Assembly: GCA_002329125.1 (NCBI GenBank)
Contig: DCXX01000136.1
Location: 1-9,621, forward strand
Direction of reading: 5' to 3'
Length of the DNA: 9,621 nt
Source: Fidelibacterota bacterium UBA2125
GTDB lineage: Bacteria; Fidelibacterota; Marinisomatia; Marinisomatales; S15-B10
The stretch's first letter is position 1. Each line of letters opens with the position of its first letter. Below, in pieces: positions 1 through 7,149 of the stretch. The notes beneath the pieces are model-generated. The model ran no database searches and was not told the origin of the DNA. It saw nothing but the letters and a program-made list of their open reading frames with translations. The position numbers and the translations under genes are program-made.

Positions 1-51
<51 letters not shown>

Positions 52-57
52 AAAAAA

Positions 58-345
58 TCAATTTTCAGGCGCTGATGGTGATTTTCTATCATTGTCCCTG
101 AAAACAAGGGCAAGGGGTATAATCACCAGATAACCGACGAAAAGCATGATCGGTGCCAAAGTCAGGGACTGAAAGCTGTTTACATCTCCGGTCGACATCA
201 CGATATAACCGGCTATAATCGTCGCCAGACCAATGCCAAAGAACAGATAATTCTTTTTTCCTAAAGCCCACCCTTCAAAAAGATGGATTTCAGATTTCCC
301 ATTTTGTTTCGCCACAGCGGGGGAAAATATACGACCGACCTTCAT
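58..345 (-). CDS. DUF3098-like small two-helix membrane protein
   Basis: A 95-residue protein of unknown function. Seen: a polar N-terminus (residues 1-30), then LGKKNYLFFGIGLATIIAGYI and a second helix in TLAPIMLFVGYLVIIPLALVF, and a short charged tail. The order 'KNY + helix + short loop ending LTLAPI + helix' matches what I remember of DUF3098 proteins of the FCB group, which are about 75-95 residues long. It is probably an inner-membrane protein with both termini in the cytoplasm. An in-frame stop lies three codons upstream of the ATG, so no earlier ATG is available. No SD sequence sits at a usable distance, and the predicted transcription start is only a few bases before the ATG (see the promoter at 355-383). 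It is divergent from mltG and followed immediately by tRNA-Asp. The family assignment is from memory of the motif. Confidence 0.8.
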   Translation of the reverse strand: MKVGRIFSPAVAKQNGKSEIHLFEGWALGKKNYLFFGIGLATIIAGYIVMSTGDVNSFQSLTLAPIMLFVGYLVIIPLALVFRDNDRKSPSAPEN

Positions 346-354
346 CGGTAATCA

Positions 355-383
355 ATTCTATTTTCCCTTCTTTTCCTTATCAA
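355..383 (-). promoter_or_regulatory. Sigma-70-type promoter for the DUF3098-like gene
   Basis: On the minus strand, TTGATA (383-378, 5 of 6 matches to TTGACA) is separated by exactly 17 bases from TAGAAT (360-355, 5 of 6 matches to TATAAT). Transcription would start near position 348-350, only about 3-5 bases before the ATG at 345. That fits the lack of an SD sequence and suggests a leaderless or near-leaderless mRNA. Confidence 0.6.
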
Positions 384-406
384 AAACCATTGTGGTGTGC
401 TTTGTG

Positions 407-412
407 AAAGGA
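407..412 (+). promoter_or_regulatory. Ribosome binding site deciding the mltG start
   Basis: AAAGGA lies 6 bases before TTG at 419. The other in-frame candidates, GTG at 392 and ATG at 434, have no SD sequence at normal spacing; for 434 the spacing from AAAGGA is 21 bases. Two other genes in the window (7150, 9550) also appear to use TTG behind a good SD sequence, which supports TTG here. Confidence 0.5.
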
Positions 413-418
413 TTAAAT

Positions 419-1492
419 TTGCGCCCGAATTTTATGGTTTACTTAAACAGTTCCAAACCCGGTCGCGTAGCGGGATTCATACTCTCAATCTTGGTTCTCT
501 CCGGGGTGGCCCTCTATTCTCTGCTGGTCTTCTGGCCTATTCCCGAAACAGAAACGCCTGTCGTAATAAAAGTGGAGAAAGGAGCATCCCTTAAAGAGAT
601 TGGCGATGATCTCAAAAAAAAGAATGTTATCACTGATTCAGAAACCTTTGTTATGGCAACAAGGATTATGGGGCACGAAACCACTATTCAAGCTGGTGTT
701 TTTTCACTGACTGATCTCAGGTCAAATTACCGTATAGTTAGACAATTGGTGGAAGGAACCCCTGTCCTACACAAGATCACTATTCCAGAGGGATTGCGCA
801 GAGTACAAATTGCAGAGATTTATGAGGAAAAGCTGAACATAGATGCGGACGTTTTTTTGGCTTTGTGCGAGGATCCCAAATTCATTGAGTCTCTCAAGAT
901 TGAAGCTTTATCCCTTGAAGGTTTTCTTTTCCCGGACACTTACCATTTTATTAAGGGAGAGACACCTGAACGAATTATACAAACCATGGTGACCGAATAT
1001 CAGAAGCTTCTAGATGGAATGTTGAAGAGTCGACTTCAGATTCGTGGTTTGACAGAATTGGAAATGGTGACACTAGCATCTATTATTGAGGGGGAAGCCA
1101 TATATGACAGCGAACGGTCACTGATTAGTTCAGTATATCACAATCGTCTCGCTAAAGAGATGCGTCTTCAGGCCGATCCTACCATCCAGTACATTATTGA
1201 GGATGGTCCCCGCCGCCTGTTGAAAAATGACTTGAAAATTAAATCACCCTATAATACTTATCTCCACTACGGTCTTCCACCTGGCCCCATCAATAGCCCT
1301 GGTCGGGAATCACTCATTTCAGCACTCTCGCCGGCTGATGCCGACTATCTGTTCTTTGTGGCTAACGGCGAAGGATACCACACATTCAGCAGAACCGAAA
1401 CGGAACACAATGTTGCTAAAAAGAAATTTCAACGCCTCAGACGCCAAATGAGAAATAAAAAACATACGAAAACAGAGAATAAGCAAGGTTGA
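419..1492 (+). CDS. mltG: Endolytic murein transglycosylase MltG (YceG-like)
   Basis: MltG is an inner-membrane lytic transglycosylase that cuts nascent glycan strands of peptidoglycan, releasing 1,6-anhydro-MurNAc ends and limiting strand length. Numbered from TTG 419 (357 residues), residues about 17-39 form the single N-terminal membrane helix. A LysM-like region follows, then the catalytic YceG domain. Visible family motifs are EGFLFPDTY (167-175), LASIIEGEA with the predicted catalytic Glu224, YHNRL (240-244), SPYNTY (276-281), GLPPGPINSPG (285-295) and the C-terminal FFVANGEGYHTFS. Length is normal. The protein ends in a basic, lysine-rich tail. The start is uncertain: GTG 392 and ATG 434 are alternatives. 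The gene ends 4 bases before the pcrA start, so the two are very likely co-transcribed. It is divergent from the DUF3098-like gene. Confidence 0.95.
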   Translation: MRPNFMVYLNSSKPGRVAGFILSILVLSGVALYSLLVFWPIPETETPVVIKVEKGASLKEIGDDLKKKNVITDSETFVMATRIMGHETTIQAGVFSLTDLRSNYRIVRQLVEGTPVLHKITIPEGLRRVQIAEIYEEKLNIDADVFLALCEDPKFIESLKIEALSLEGFLFPDTYHFIKGETPERIIQTMVTEYQKLLDGMLKSRLQIRGLTELEMVTLASIIEGEAIYDSERSLISSVYHNRLAKEMRLQADPTIQYIIEDGPRRLLKNDLKIKSPYNTYLHYGLPPGPINSPGRESLISALSPADADYLFFVANGEGYHTFSRTETEHNVAKKKFQRLRRQMRNKKHTKTENKQG

Positions 1493-1496
1493 TTGA

Positions 1497-3668
1497 ATGA
1501 GTAAGTTGAACCTTAATGATGTTCAGAAACAGGCCGTTGAGGCCATTGACAAGCCAATATTGATCTTTGCAGGCGCCGGTACAGGAAAAACGCGAGTTCT
1601 TACCCAAAAGATTGCTTATCTCATCACCGAAAAAGGGTATAATCCTGATGAGATCCTGGCGGTAACGTTTACAAACAAAGCAGCTGAGGAAATGAGAACC
1701 AGGATCCAGTCTCTGCTCGGAAAAAAATCGATGTCACTGAACATTGGTACATTCCATTCCATCTGTGCTCGTCTCCTGAGGTATGAAATTGCACCCCTTG
1801 GTTTTACCCCGGATTTTGCCATTTATGACACTGCGGATCAGGATCAACTAATCAAAACGTTAATGTTAAACCTGAAACTGACCACAAACGGTATTTCGCC
1901 AGCTGCTTACCGTTCTAGAATGAGTTTTATTAAAAGTAGTATGGAAGATCCTTCACAACTGATGAAAAATGGTGCTTCGCCGTTCGATAAATCTGTGGCG
2001 GAACTTTACCCCGTTTACAAGGAAGCTTTGAAAAAAAATAATGCTGTCGACTTTGGTGATTTGCTCCTGTATCCGCTGGAAATTTTTAAAAAACATCCGA
2101 AGGTGCTAAAAAAATATCAGGAGAAGTTCAAGTATGTTCTGGTGGATGAATACCAGGATACTAACCGGCCTCAATTTCTTTTTGTGAAATCTCTTTCTGA
2201 TACACATAATAAGATTTCTGTCGTGGGTGACGATGATCAATCTATTTATGGCTGGCGCGGGGCTGACATTTCCAACATTTTGGAATTTGAAAAGGCTTTC
2301 CCCGATTGCGAAGTCTTCAAACTGGAACAGAATTACCGCTCCACTGCGAATATCCTTTCTGTTGCCGGAGCCGTTGTGAAGAACAATGAGTATCGTGCAA
2401 AAAAAGAGCTTTGGACAGATCAAGGTGAAGGTGAAAAAATAGGCATTATGGAAACCTATGATGAAATGGAAGAAACGGACGGTGTCTTGGAGCTGATCCA
2501 GAAAGAAATACAGCAGAATAAAAGAACTTTTCAGGATTTCGTGATCCTTTACAGGACCAATGTTCAGAGCAGAGCACTGGAAGACGGTCTGAGGCGAAAG
2601 GGCATAGCCTACAACATTGTCGGCGGTGTAAAGTTTTACGAAAGAAAAGAGGTAAAGGACCTGCTTGCCTACCTCAGAATTCTTGTTAATCCAGTTGATT
2701 CTGTAAGTCTTAAGAGAATTATCAATTTTCCTCCCCGTGGTATTGGTGCTAAGACTGTTGAGAAATGTGAAACATTGGCGGCGAAGAAGGGCATTCCGCT
2801 TCTTGATGTTCTGGAAACGCCGGATGCCATGAATCTGAAAGGTAAACAGGCTGCGGGACTGGTTGAGTTTTACCAGCTGGTTCAGAAGTATCGAGAATTA
2901 AAAGATAAACTGGATGCATCTGAACTTGCCTCCGTACTTGTGGATGAACTGGGCTTGGTTAATTATTATAAGGAGCAAGGAACTGATGACGCTACCGAGA
3001 GGTTGCAAAATATTCAGGAACTGTTGAATAGTATCCATCATTTTTGCAAGCGGGATAAGAATGCTTCTATCCGGGAATTTCTTGAAGAGGTGTCACTGCT
3101 GACAAATATCGACACGTGGAATGATAGCACAAATCATATAACACTCATGACGCTACACAGCGCAAAGGGTCTGGAGTTTCCCGTCGTCTTTATCACCGGT
3201 CTTGAGGATGGACTATTCCCTATTTTCCGTGCACTTGAAGATCCTCGAGAGCTTGAGGAAGAGCGCCGTCTGTTTTACGTTGGTTTAACAAGAGCCATGG
3301 AGAAGGCTTATCTCCACTATGCACCCAACCGCCGCCGATCCAGCGGTGCTGTTGGTCTCGGTATGGCCTCACGTTTTCTTCAAGAAATACCTGAAGAGTA
3401 CCTGGATCGCATAAATTTTCGCTCCGCTCTCACCAGACGTCTTGTGAAGGATAAAAGTTCGAACAAATACAAACTCAAACATGTACGAACTATCACTTCA
3501 TTTAACGAATTCGAACGGGGTGATAAAGTGAAACATTCTATCTTTGGTAAAGGGATGATCCTTGCTGTGGACGGTGCCGGTGATAACCAGAAGATCACTG
3601 TAGTCTTTCAGGGCAACATCCAGAAAAAACTTATTGGCAAATATGCCAACTTGAAGCTGCTCGCCTGA
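1497..3668 (+). CDS. pcrA: ATP-dependent 3'-5' DNA helicase, PcrA/UvrD family (SF1)
   Basis: PcrA/UvrD-type helicases unwind DNA in nucleotide excision and mismatch repair and clear RecA filaments and stalled complexes. The 723-residue protein has all SF1A motifs in order: Q motif near LNDVQKQAV (6-14), Walker A AGAGTGKT (25-32, Lys31), Ia AVTFTNKAAEEM, Ib GTFHSICARLLR, motif II DEYQDT (Asp217-Glu218), motif III GDDDQSIYGWRG (244-255), motif IV EQNYRST, motif V TLHSAKGLEF (552-561) and motif VI EERRLFYVGLTRA (588-600, arginine finger Arg599). A C-terminal Tudor-like segment (672-723, FERGDKVKHSIFGKG...) resembles the PcrA/UvrD domain that binds RNA polymerase. Length is typical. SD AAGG (1485-1488) sits 8 bases before the ATG, inside the end of mltG. 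I cannot separate PcrA from UvrD or Rep by name from sequence alone, but the intact C-terminal domain favours PcrA/UvrD. Confidence 0.96.
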   Translation: MSKLNLNDVQKQAVEAIDKPILIFAGAGTGKTRVLTQKIAYLITEKGYNPDEILAVTFTNKAAEEMRTRIQSLLGKKSMSLNIGTFHSICARLLRYEIAPLGFTPDFAIYDTADQDQLIKTLMLNLKLTTNGISPAAYRSRMSFIKSSMEDPSQLMKNGASPFDKSVAELYPVYKEALKKNNAVDFGDLLLYPLEIFKKHPKVLKKYQEKFKYVLVDEYQDTNRPQFLFVKSLSDTHNKISVVGDDDQSIYGWRGADISNILEFEKAFPDCEVFKLEQNYRSTANILSVAGAVVKNNEYRAKKELWTDQGEGEKIGIMETYDEMEETDGVLELIQKEIQQNKRTFQDFVILYRTNVQSRALEDGLRRKGIAYNIVGGVKFYERKEVKDLLAYLRILVNPVDSVSLKRIINFPPRGIGAKTVEKCETLAAKKGIPLLDVLETPDAMNLKGKQAAGLVEFYQLVQKYRELKDKLDASELASVLVDELGLVNYYKEQGTDDATERLQNIQELLNSIHHFCKRDKNASIREFLEEVSLLTNIDTWNDSTNHITLMTLHSAKGLEFPVVFITGLEDGLFPIFRALEDPRELEEERRLFYVGLTRAMEKAYLHYAPNRRRSSGAVGLGMASRFLQEIPEEYLDRINFRSALTRRLVKDKSSNKYKLKHVRTITSFNEFERGDKVKHSIFGKGMILAVDGAGDNQKITVVFQGNIQKKLIGKYANLKLLA

Positions 3669-3710
3669 ACGGTACAGTTGCTCCTCACAACCATACCCCG
3701 TAAGTTCTTA

Positions 3711-3733
3711 TTGAGATTGAATCTCAAATGAGA
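3711..3733. promoter_or_regulatory. Probable Fur-family operator (palindrome plus third half-site)
   Basis: TTGAGATT-G-AATCTCAA (3711-3727) is a perfect 8-1-8 palindrome. It contains the 7-1-7 architecture (TGAGATT-G-AATCTCA) typical of Fur, Zur and PerR boxes. A further TGAGA at 3729-3733 pairs with TCTCA (3722-3726) as a second 5-2-5 inverted repeat, so three half-sites alternate in direction. The palindrome ends 11 bases before the ATG of the Fur-family gene, and the third half-site covers its ribosome binding site. Autoregulation is inferred from position and symmetry. The bases differ from the E. coli Fur consensus. Confidence 0.6.
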
Positions 3734-3738
3734 CAATT

Positions 3739-4188
3739 ATGACAGATTTAGAGCTGAAGAAATTTAAGAAAGTTCTAAAGGATGAGAACCTGAGGCTGAC
3801 CCCGCAACGTGTGGAGGTTTTCAGAGAAGTGTGTAATTCAGAAGAACACCGCGAGGCTGAGGAGATTTATCTGGCACTACGGAAAAAGGATTTAAATGTT
3901 TCCCGTTCTACGGTCTACAGGACTATGGATATTTTGTATAAATATGATCTGGTGGAGCGGATGGATATTGGAGACGGGAAATGGCGTTATGAACACTGGC
4001 TTAATTGTCACCACCATGATCATCTTATTTGTATTCGATGTGGTACCATAGTTGAATTTACAAATACTCAAATTGAGGAGATTCAAAAAGATGTTGCGGA
4101 AAAGTTTAACTATCAGCTTGTGAGGCATGTTCATCAACTGTTCGGCCTATGTAAGCAATGTAGAAAGATGCCAATTTCTGTGAACTGA
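3739..4188 (+). CDS. fur: Fur-family metal-responsive transcriptional regulator
   Basis: A cytoplasmic DNA-binding metal or peroxide sensor of 149 residues, the usual length for the family. The N-terminal winged helix includes LRLTPQRVEVF (18-28) and the recognition region SRSTVYRTMDIL (55-66). The dimerisation domain has HHHDH (91-95) and two CxxC pairs, Cys98/Cys101 and Cys138/Cys141, which form the structural zinc site. His37 and Glu85 sit where regulatory-metal ligands are expected. The acidic residue in CGTIVEF is Glu106; PerR proteins have Asp there, so Fur or Zur is likelier than PerR, but this is not decisive. There is an extra Cys90 directly before HHHDH. The SD is weak (GAG at 3730-3732) and overlaps the predicted operator. 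The gene stands 70 bases after pcrA, so it may have its own promoter or be read through from pcrA. Iron versus zinc specificity cannot be decided here. Confidence 0.93.
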   Translation: MTDLELKKFKKVLKDENLRLTPQRVEVFREVCNSEEHREAEEIYLALRKKDLNVSRSTVYRTMDILYKYDLVERMDIGDGKWRYEHWLNCHHHDHLICIRCGTIVEFTNTQIEEIQKDVAEKFNYQLVRHVHQLFGLCKQCRKMPISVN

Positions 4189-4212
4189 CTTCTGCTTCTC
4201 CTTCTTTATAAT
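4185..4212 (+). promoter_or_regulatory. Candidate sigma-70 promoter for the Tat-signal M20 gene
   Basis: A perfect -10 TATAAT (4207-4212) is preceded, at 16 bases, by CTGACT (4185-4190, 4 of 6 matches to TTGACA) overlapping the fur stop codon. Transcription would begin near 4219, leaving a leader of roughly 46 bases. The surrounding stretch is AT-rich, so a chance -10 is possible. Confidence 0.4.
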
Positions 4213-4265
4213 TATACCATAAATAATAACTGAGAACATTTTACTTTGCTGATCAACTTAGACTC

Positions 4266-5591
4266 ATGAATAGGCGGGAATTCACCAATTTCTTTTCTGT
4301 AGCTATAACTGGAATCCCGTTATTAATGGGAACAAGTCTTTTCCCCGACAGCTCAAATCCTAAACCGTTACTCGTGGATGGTGCCCGTCTTAATAAAATA
4401 CTCCTTGAACTGGCAAAATATGGTCGGAATGATCACGGCGGCATTGATCGAGTTTCTTTCAGTGAAGCAGACAGAAATGCCCGACAATACGTCATAGAGT
4501 TAATGAAAAATGCCGGATTGGATGTAACAATTGATGCAGCCGCCAATATAATCGGTCGACGAAAAGGAAATAATGCGGATGCTAAACCGATTATGCTCGG
4601 TTCACATATCGATTCGGTGCCAAGCGGGGGCAATTATGACGGACAGGTTGGTTCAGCGGCGGCTGTTGAAGTAGCACAAATTCTCCATGAAAATAATCAG
4701 ATTACTCGTCACCCTCTTGAATTCGTGATTTTTTCCAATGAGGAAGGTGGAAAAACCGGAAGTCGTGCGATGGCCGGTGAGATAGAAACATCTGAGTTAG
4801 ATATTATGACAGCTAGTGGCTTTACCATTGGTGAAGGCTTAAGGGCCAATAGCGGCGATCCAGATAAGTTGACCAAAGTTAAAAGGTTGAAAGGGAGCAT
4901 TGCCGGTTTTCTTGAGCTTCACATAGAGCAGGGGGGTATACTTGAAAAAGAGGGATTAACCATCGGTGTTGTAGAAGGAATTGTTGGTATCAAGCGGTGG
5001 AGCGTTACTGTTAAGGGTTTTACTAATCACGCAGGCACAACACCCATGACTGAAAGAAGAGATTCTCTTGTGGCGGCGGCGCAGTTCATACAAGCTGTGC
5101 ACCGAATAGCAAAAAATATGTCTGGGCGTCAGGTGGCAACAGTTGGTAAGATAACTCCTGAACCGGGAGCACCAAATGTTATTCCAGGTCGTACATCTTT
5201 AACTCTTGAAATTCGCGATCTGGATATGGTAATAATAGACAACCTTTTCAAGGTCTTGGTGAAAGAGAGTAAGCTGATTGGTGAAGAAACTGGCACTCAA
5301 TTTGCATTTGATCAATTCTACCTTAGTAAGGCGGCTCTTACGGATGATTTATTTCGAAAGGTGATTGAAGAGGAAACAGAGAAGCTGGGTTTCAGCTATA
5401 CCCGCATGCCCAGTGGTGCTGGTCATGACGCGCAGAGCATTGCTCAACTGGCACCGGTGGGGATGATATTCATTCCAAGCCTCGGTGGGATAAGCCACTC
5501 CCCTAAGGAAAAATCTCGATCTAAAGACATTGAAGCAGGTGCAAATGTTTTACTCCAGTCACTTCTGACTTTGGATCATCAGCTTTCATAA
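4266..5591 (+). CDS. Exported M20 Zn-hydrolase, allantoate/N-carbamoyl-L-amino-acid amidohydrolase type
   Basis: A hydantoinase/carbamoylase-family M20 metallohydrolase (441 residues) that would cleave an N-carbamoyl or ureido C-N bond, as in N-carbamoyl-L-amino acids or allantoate. The N-terminus NRREFTNFF followed by a hydrophobic stretch (to about residue 27) looks like a twin-arginine (Tat) signal, so the folded enzyme is probably exported; no lipobox Cys is present. The binuclear metal site is visible: GSHIDSV (His114), GGNYDG (Asp125), NEEGG (Glu159/Glu160), LHIEQG (His219) and GISHSP (His411). FTNHAGTTPM marks the dimerisation or lid domain, and NVIPGRTSLTLEIRD carries the Asn and Arg that hold the substrate carboxylate in this family. 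Length without the signal fits the family (about 410). Substrate cannot be told from sequence. The SD is weak. It is preceded by a candidate promoter and followed after 95 bases by another M20 gene of a different subfamily. Confidence 0.9.
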   Translation: MNRREFTNFFSVAITGIPLLMGTSLFPDSSNPKPLLVDGARLNKILLELAKYGRNDHGGIDRVSFSEADRNARQYVIELMKNAGLDVTIDAAANIIGRRKGNNADAKPIMLGSHIDSVPSGGNYDGQVGSAAAVEVAQILHENNQITRHPLEFVIFSNEEGGKTGSRAMAGEIETSELDIMTASGFTIGEGLRANSGDPDKLTKVKRLKGSIAGFLELHIEQGGILEKEGLTIGVVEGIVGIKRWSVTVKGFTNHAGTTPMTERRDSLVAAAQFIQAVHRIAKNMSGRQVATVGKITPEPGAPNVIPGRTSLTLEIRDLDMVIIDNLFKVLVKESKLIGEETGTQFAFDQFYLSKAALTDDLFRKVIEEETEKLGFSYTRMPSGAGHDAQSIAQLAPVGMIFIPSLGGISHSPKEKSRSKDIEAGANVLLQSLLTLDHQLS

Positions 5592-5686
5592 TTGAGAACA
5601 GCTTGCCATAAAATTTTGCATCAGTTACTTTTTCCTTACTATTTATTAGACAGTACGGGTTTTATCCCTTTAAAGGAGATGTAGCC

Positions 5687-7126
5687 ATGAAAAAGTATCC
5701 TTACGGTATTACCGTATTAGCTTTCGTCCTTCTTCTGTTACCATCATTGACAGATGGAAAAGCAAAAAAAAGTGATGTTGTCAAATCAATTGATAAACAG
5801 GCTAAGACATATGAGAAAATGGCCAAACAGATCTGGACATGGGCGGAAGCAGGTTATCAGGAGTATAAAAGTTCTGAACTTCTCCAAAAAACCTTGGAAG
5901 AAGAAGGTTTTTCTATTGAAGCTGGTGTTGCAGAAATACCCACGGCTTTTGTTGCCAACTATGGGTCTGGTAAACCAGTCATTGGAATATTGGCCGAATA
6001 TGATGCTTTGCCTGAACTTTCTCAGGAAGTGATTGCCGAGCGAAAACCCCGAGTAGTAGGTGCAGCCGGTCACGGCTGTGGTCACCACCTGTTCGGTACA
6101 GCTTCAACCGCTGCTGCCATAGCTGTGAAGGATTGGATGATATCGTCTGGTGCAAAGGGGACACTCCGCCTTTACGGTACCCCTGCTGAAGAGGGTGGCT
6201 CAGGCAAAGTATATATGGTCCGGGCCGGACTTTTTGATGATGTGGATGTTGTACTCCACTGGCATGCTTCTGATAAGAATGACGCCAGTCCGTCCACCTC
6301 TCTGGCAAATAGATCGGCCAAATTCCGGTTCACTGGATATTCATCGCACGCTGCAGGCTCTCCTCACAGGGGTCGCTCGGCTTTGGATGGTATTGAAGCA
6401 ATGAATCACATGGTGAACTTGATGCGGGAGCATGTTCCCCAAGAAACCAGGATGCATTATGTCATCACCCGCGGCGGTGGGGCACCTAATGTTGTGCCGG
6501 ATTTTGCTGAAGCATTCTACTATGTACGTCATCCAGAAGTGGAGGTTCTGGAAGATCTTTGGGACAGAGTGATTAAAACTGCAGAGGGAGCTGCCACGGG
6601 AACTGGTACTACAATGGATTTTGAGATCATTCATGGTAACAGACCGGTCCTGAGAAACGATGTACTGCAGAAGGTGGTCTATAATAATCTGCAAGAGATT
6701 GGTGGTGTGAAATATAATCGAGAAGAAAGGAAGTTTGCCGAATCTATTCAGGGAACCTTCAGAAAAGTGGACGCTCCTATTGAGTCTGCAGAGGAGATTC
6801 GGCCCTGGAAATTTCGCCCACCCGGTGGATCTACCGATGTGGGAGATGTAAGTTGGATGGTTCCTACTGCCGGTCTGAATGCAGCTACTTGGGTTCCCGG
6901 AACATCAGCCCATACATGGCAGGCAGTGGCAGCCGGAGGAATGAGTATTGGTTTCAAAGGATTAATGGTGGCGGCGAAAACTTTGGCTCTTTCAGCGGTC
7001 GACATCTTTGAATCTCCGGAAACCATAAAAAAGGCAAAAGAAGAATTGATTCAACGCCGTGGGCCCAACTTCAACTATTATGCGCTGTTGGGGGAGAGGA
7101 AACCGCCCCTCGACTACAGGAACTGA
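5687..7126 (+). CDS. Exported AbgB-like M20D amidohydrolase
   Basis: A 479-residue metal-dependent amidohydrolase resembling AbgB, which with AbgA hydrolyses p-aminobenzoyl-glutamate in E. coli. Seen: a Sec-type signal (KK, hydrophobic residues about 8-20, polar SLTDGKAKK) absent from E. coli AbgB. Motifs then follow in order: ILAEYDALPEL, GHGCGHH (Cys131, His133), PAEEGGSGK (Glu168/Glu169), LHWHAS (His193 aligns with the AbgB LTWHPE histidine), GYSSHAAGSPHRGRSALD (lid domain), GGGAPNVVPDFAE, GGSTDVGDVSWMVPTAG and GTSAHTWQ (His409). These are the AbgB-type M20D ligands. The close match to AbgB through STDVGDVSW supports this subfamily over IAA-amino-acid hydrolases. A strong SD (AGGAG, 5674-5678, 8 bases before ATG) fixes the start. 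No AbgA-type partner is nearby; the preceding M20 gene belongs to another subfamily. It is followed after 23 bases by mltB, a likely operon. Substrate unknown: p-aminobenzoyl-glutamate, other N-acyl amino acids or dipeptides. Confidence 0.9.
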   Translation: MKKYPYGITVLAFVLLLLPSLTDGKAKKSDVVKSIDKQAKTYEKMAKQIWTWAEAGYQEYKSSELLQKTLEEEGFSIEAGVAEIPTAFVANYGSGKPVIGILAEYDALPELSQEVIAERKPRVVGAAGHGCGHHLFGTASTAAAIAVKDWMISSGAKGTLRLYGTPAEEGGSGKVYMVRAGLFDDVDVVLHWHASDKNDASPSTSLANRSAKFRFTGYSSHAAGSPHRGRSALDGIEAMNHMVNLMREHVPQETRMHYVITRGGGAPNVVPDFAEAFYYVRHPEVEVLEDLWDRVIKTAEGAATGTGTTMDFEIIHGNRPVLRNDVLQKVVYNNLQEIGGVKYNREERKFAESIQGTFRKVDAPIESAEEIRPWKFRPPGGSTDVGDVSWMVPTAGLNAATWVPGTSAHTWQAVAAGGMSIGFKGLMVAAKTLALSAVDIFESPETIKKAKEELIQRRGPNFNYYALLGERKPPLDYRN

Positions 7127-7140
7127 ACTTTGTATAGAGT

Positions 7141-7144
7141 GGAG
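7141..7144 (+). promoter_or_regulatory. Ribosome binding site supporting the TTG start of mltB
   Basis: GGAG ends 5 bases before TTG 7150. No ATG or GTG lies between the upstream gene's stop and the signal peptide, so this site decides the start. Confidence 0.7.
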
Positions 7145-7149
7145 ATTAA

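Noticed and set aside
3678..3706. TTGCTC-17-TAAGTT as a fur promoter
   Set aside because: Only 3 of 6 bases match in each box; reported confidence would be no better than chance.
4206..4216. TTATAATTATA resembling a PerR-box half or a 10-bp palindrome (TATAATTATA) upstream of the Tat-signal M20 gene
   Set aside because: Simple AT-rich sequence; the second half does not continue the 7-1-7 pattern, and TATAAT is better explained as a -10 element.
5603..5642. TTGCCA or TTGCAT with TACTTT/TACTAT as a promoter for the AbgB-like gene
   Set aside because: Either the -10 match or the spacing is poor in each combination, so no pair is convincing.
5979..6308. Long open frame antisense to the AbgB-like gene
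   Set aside because: It is the mirror of a strongly conserved coding region; its translation has no recognisable motif and no SD supports it.
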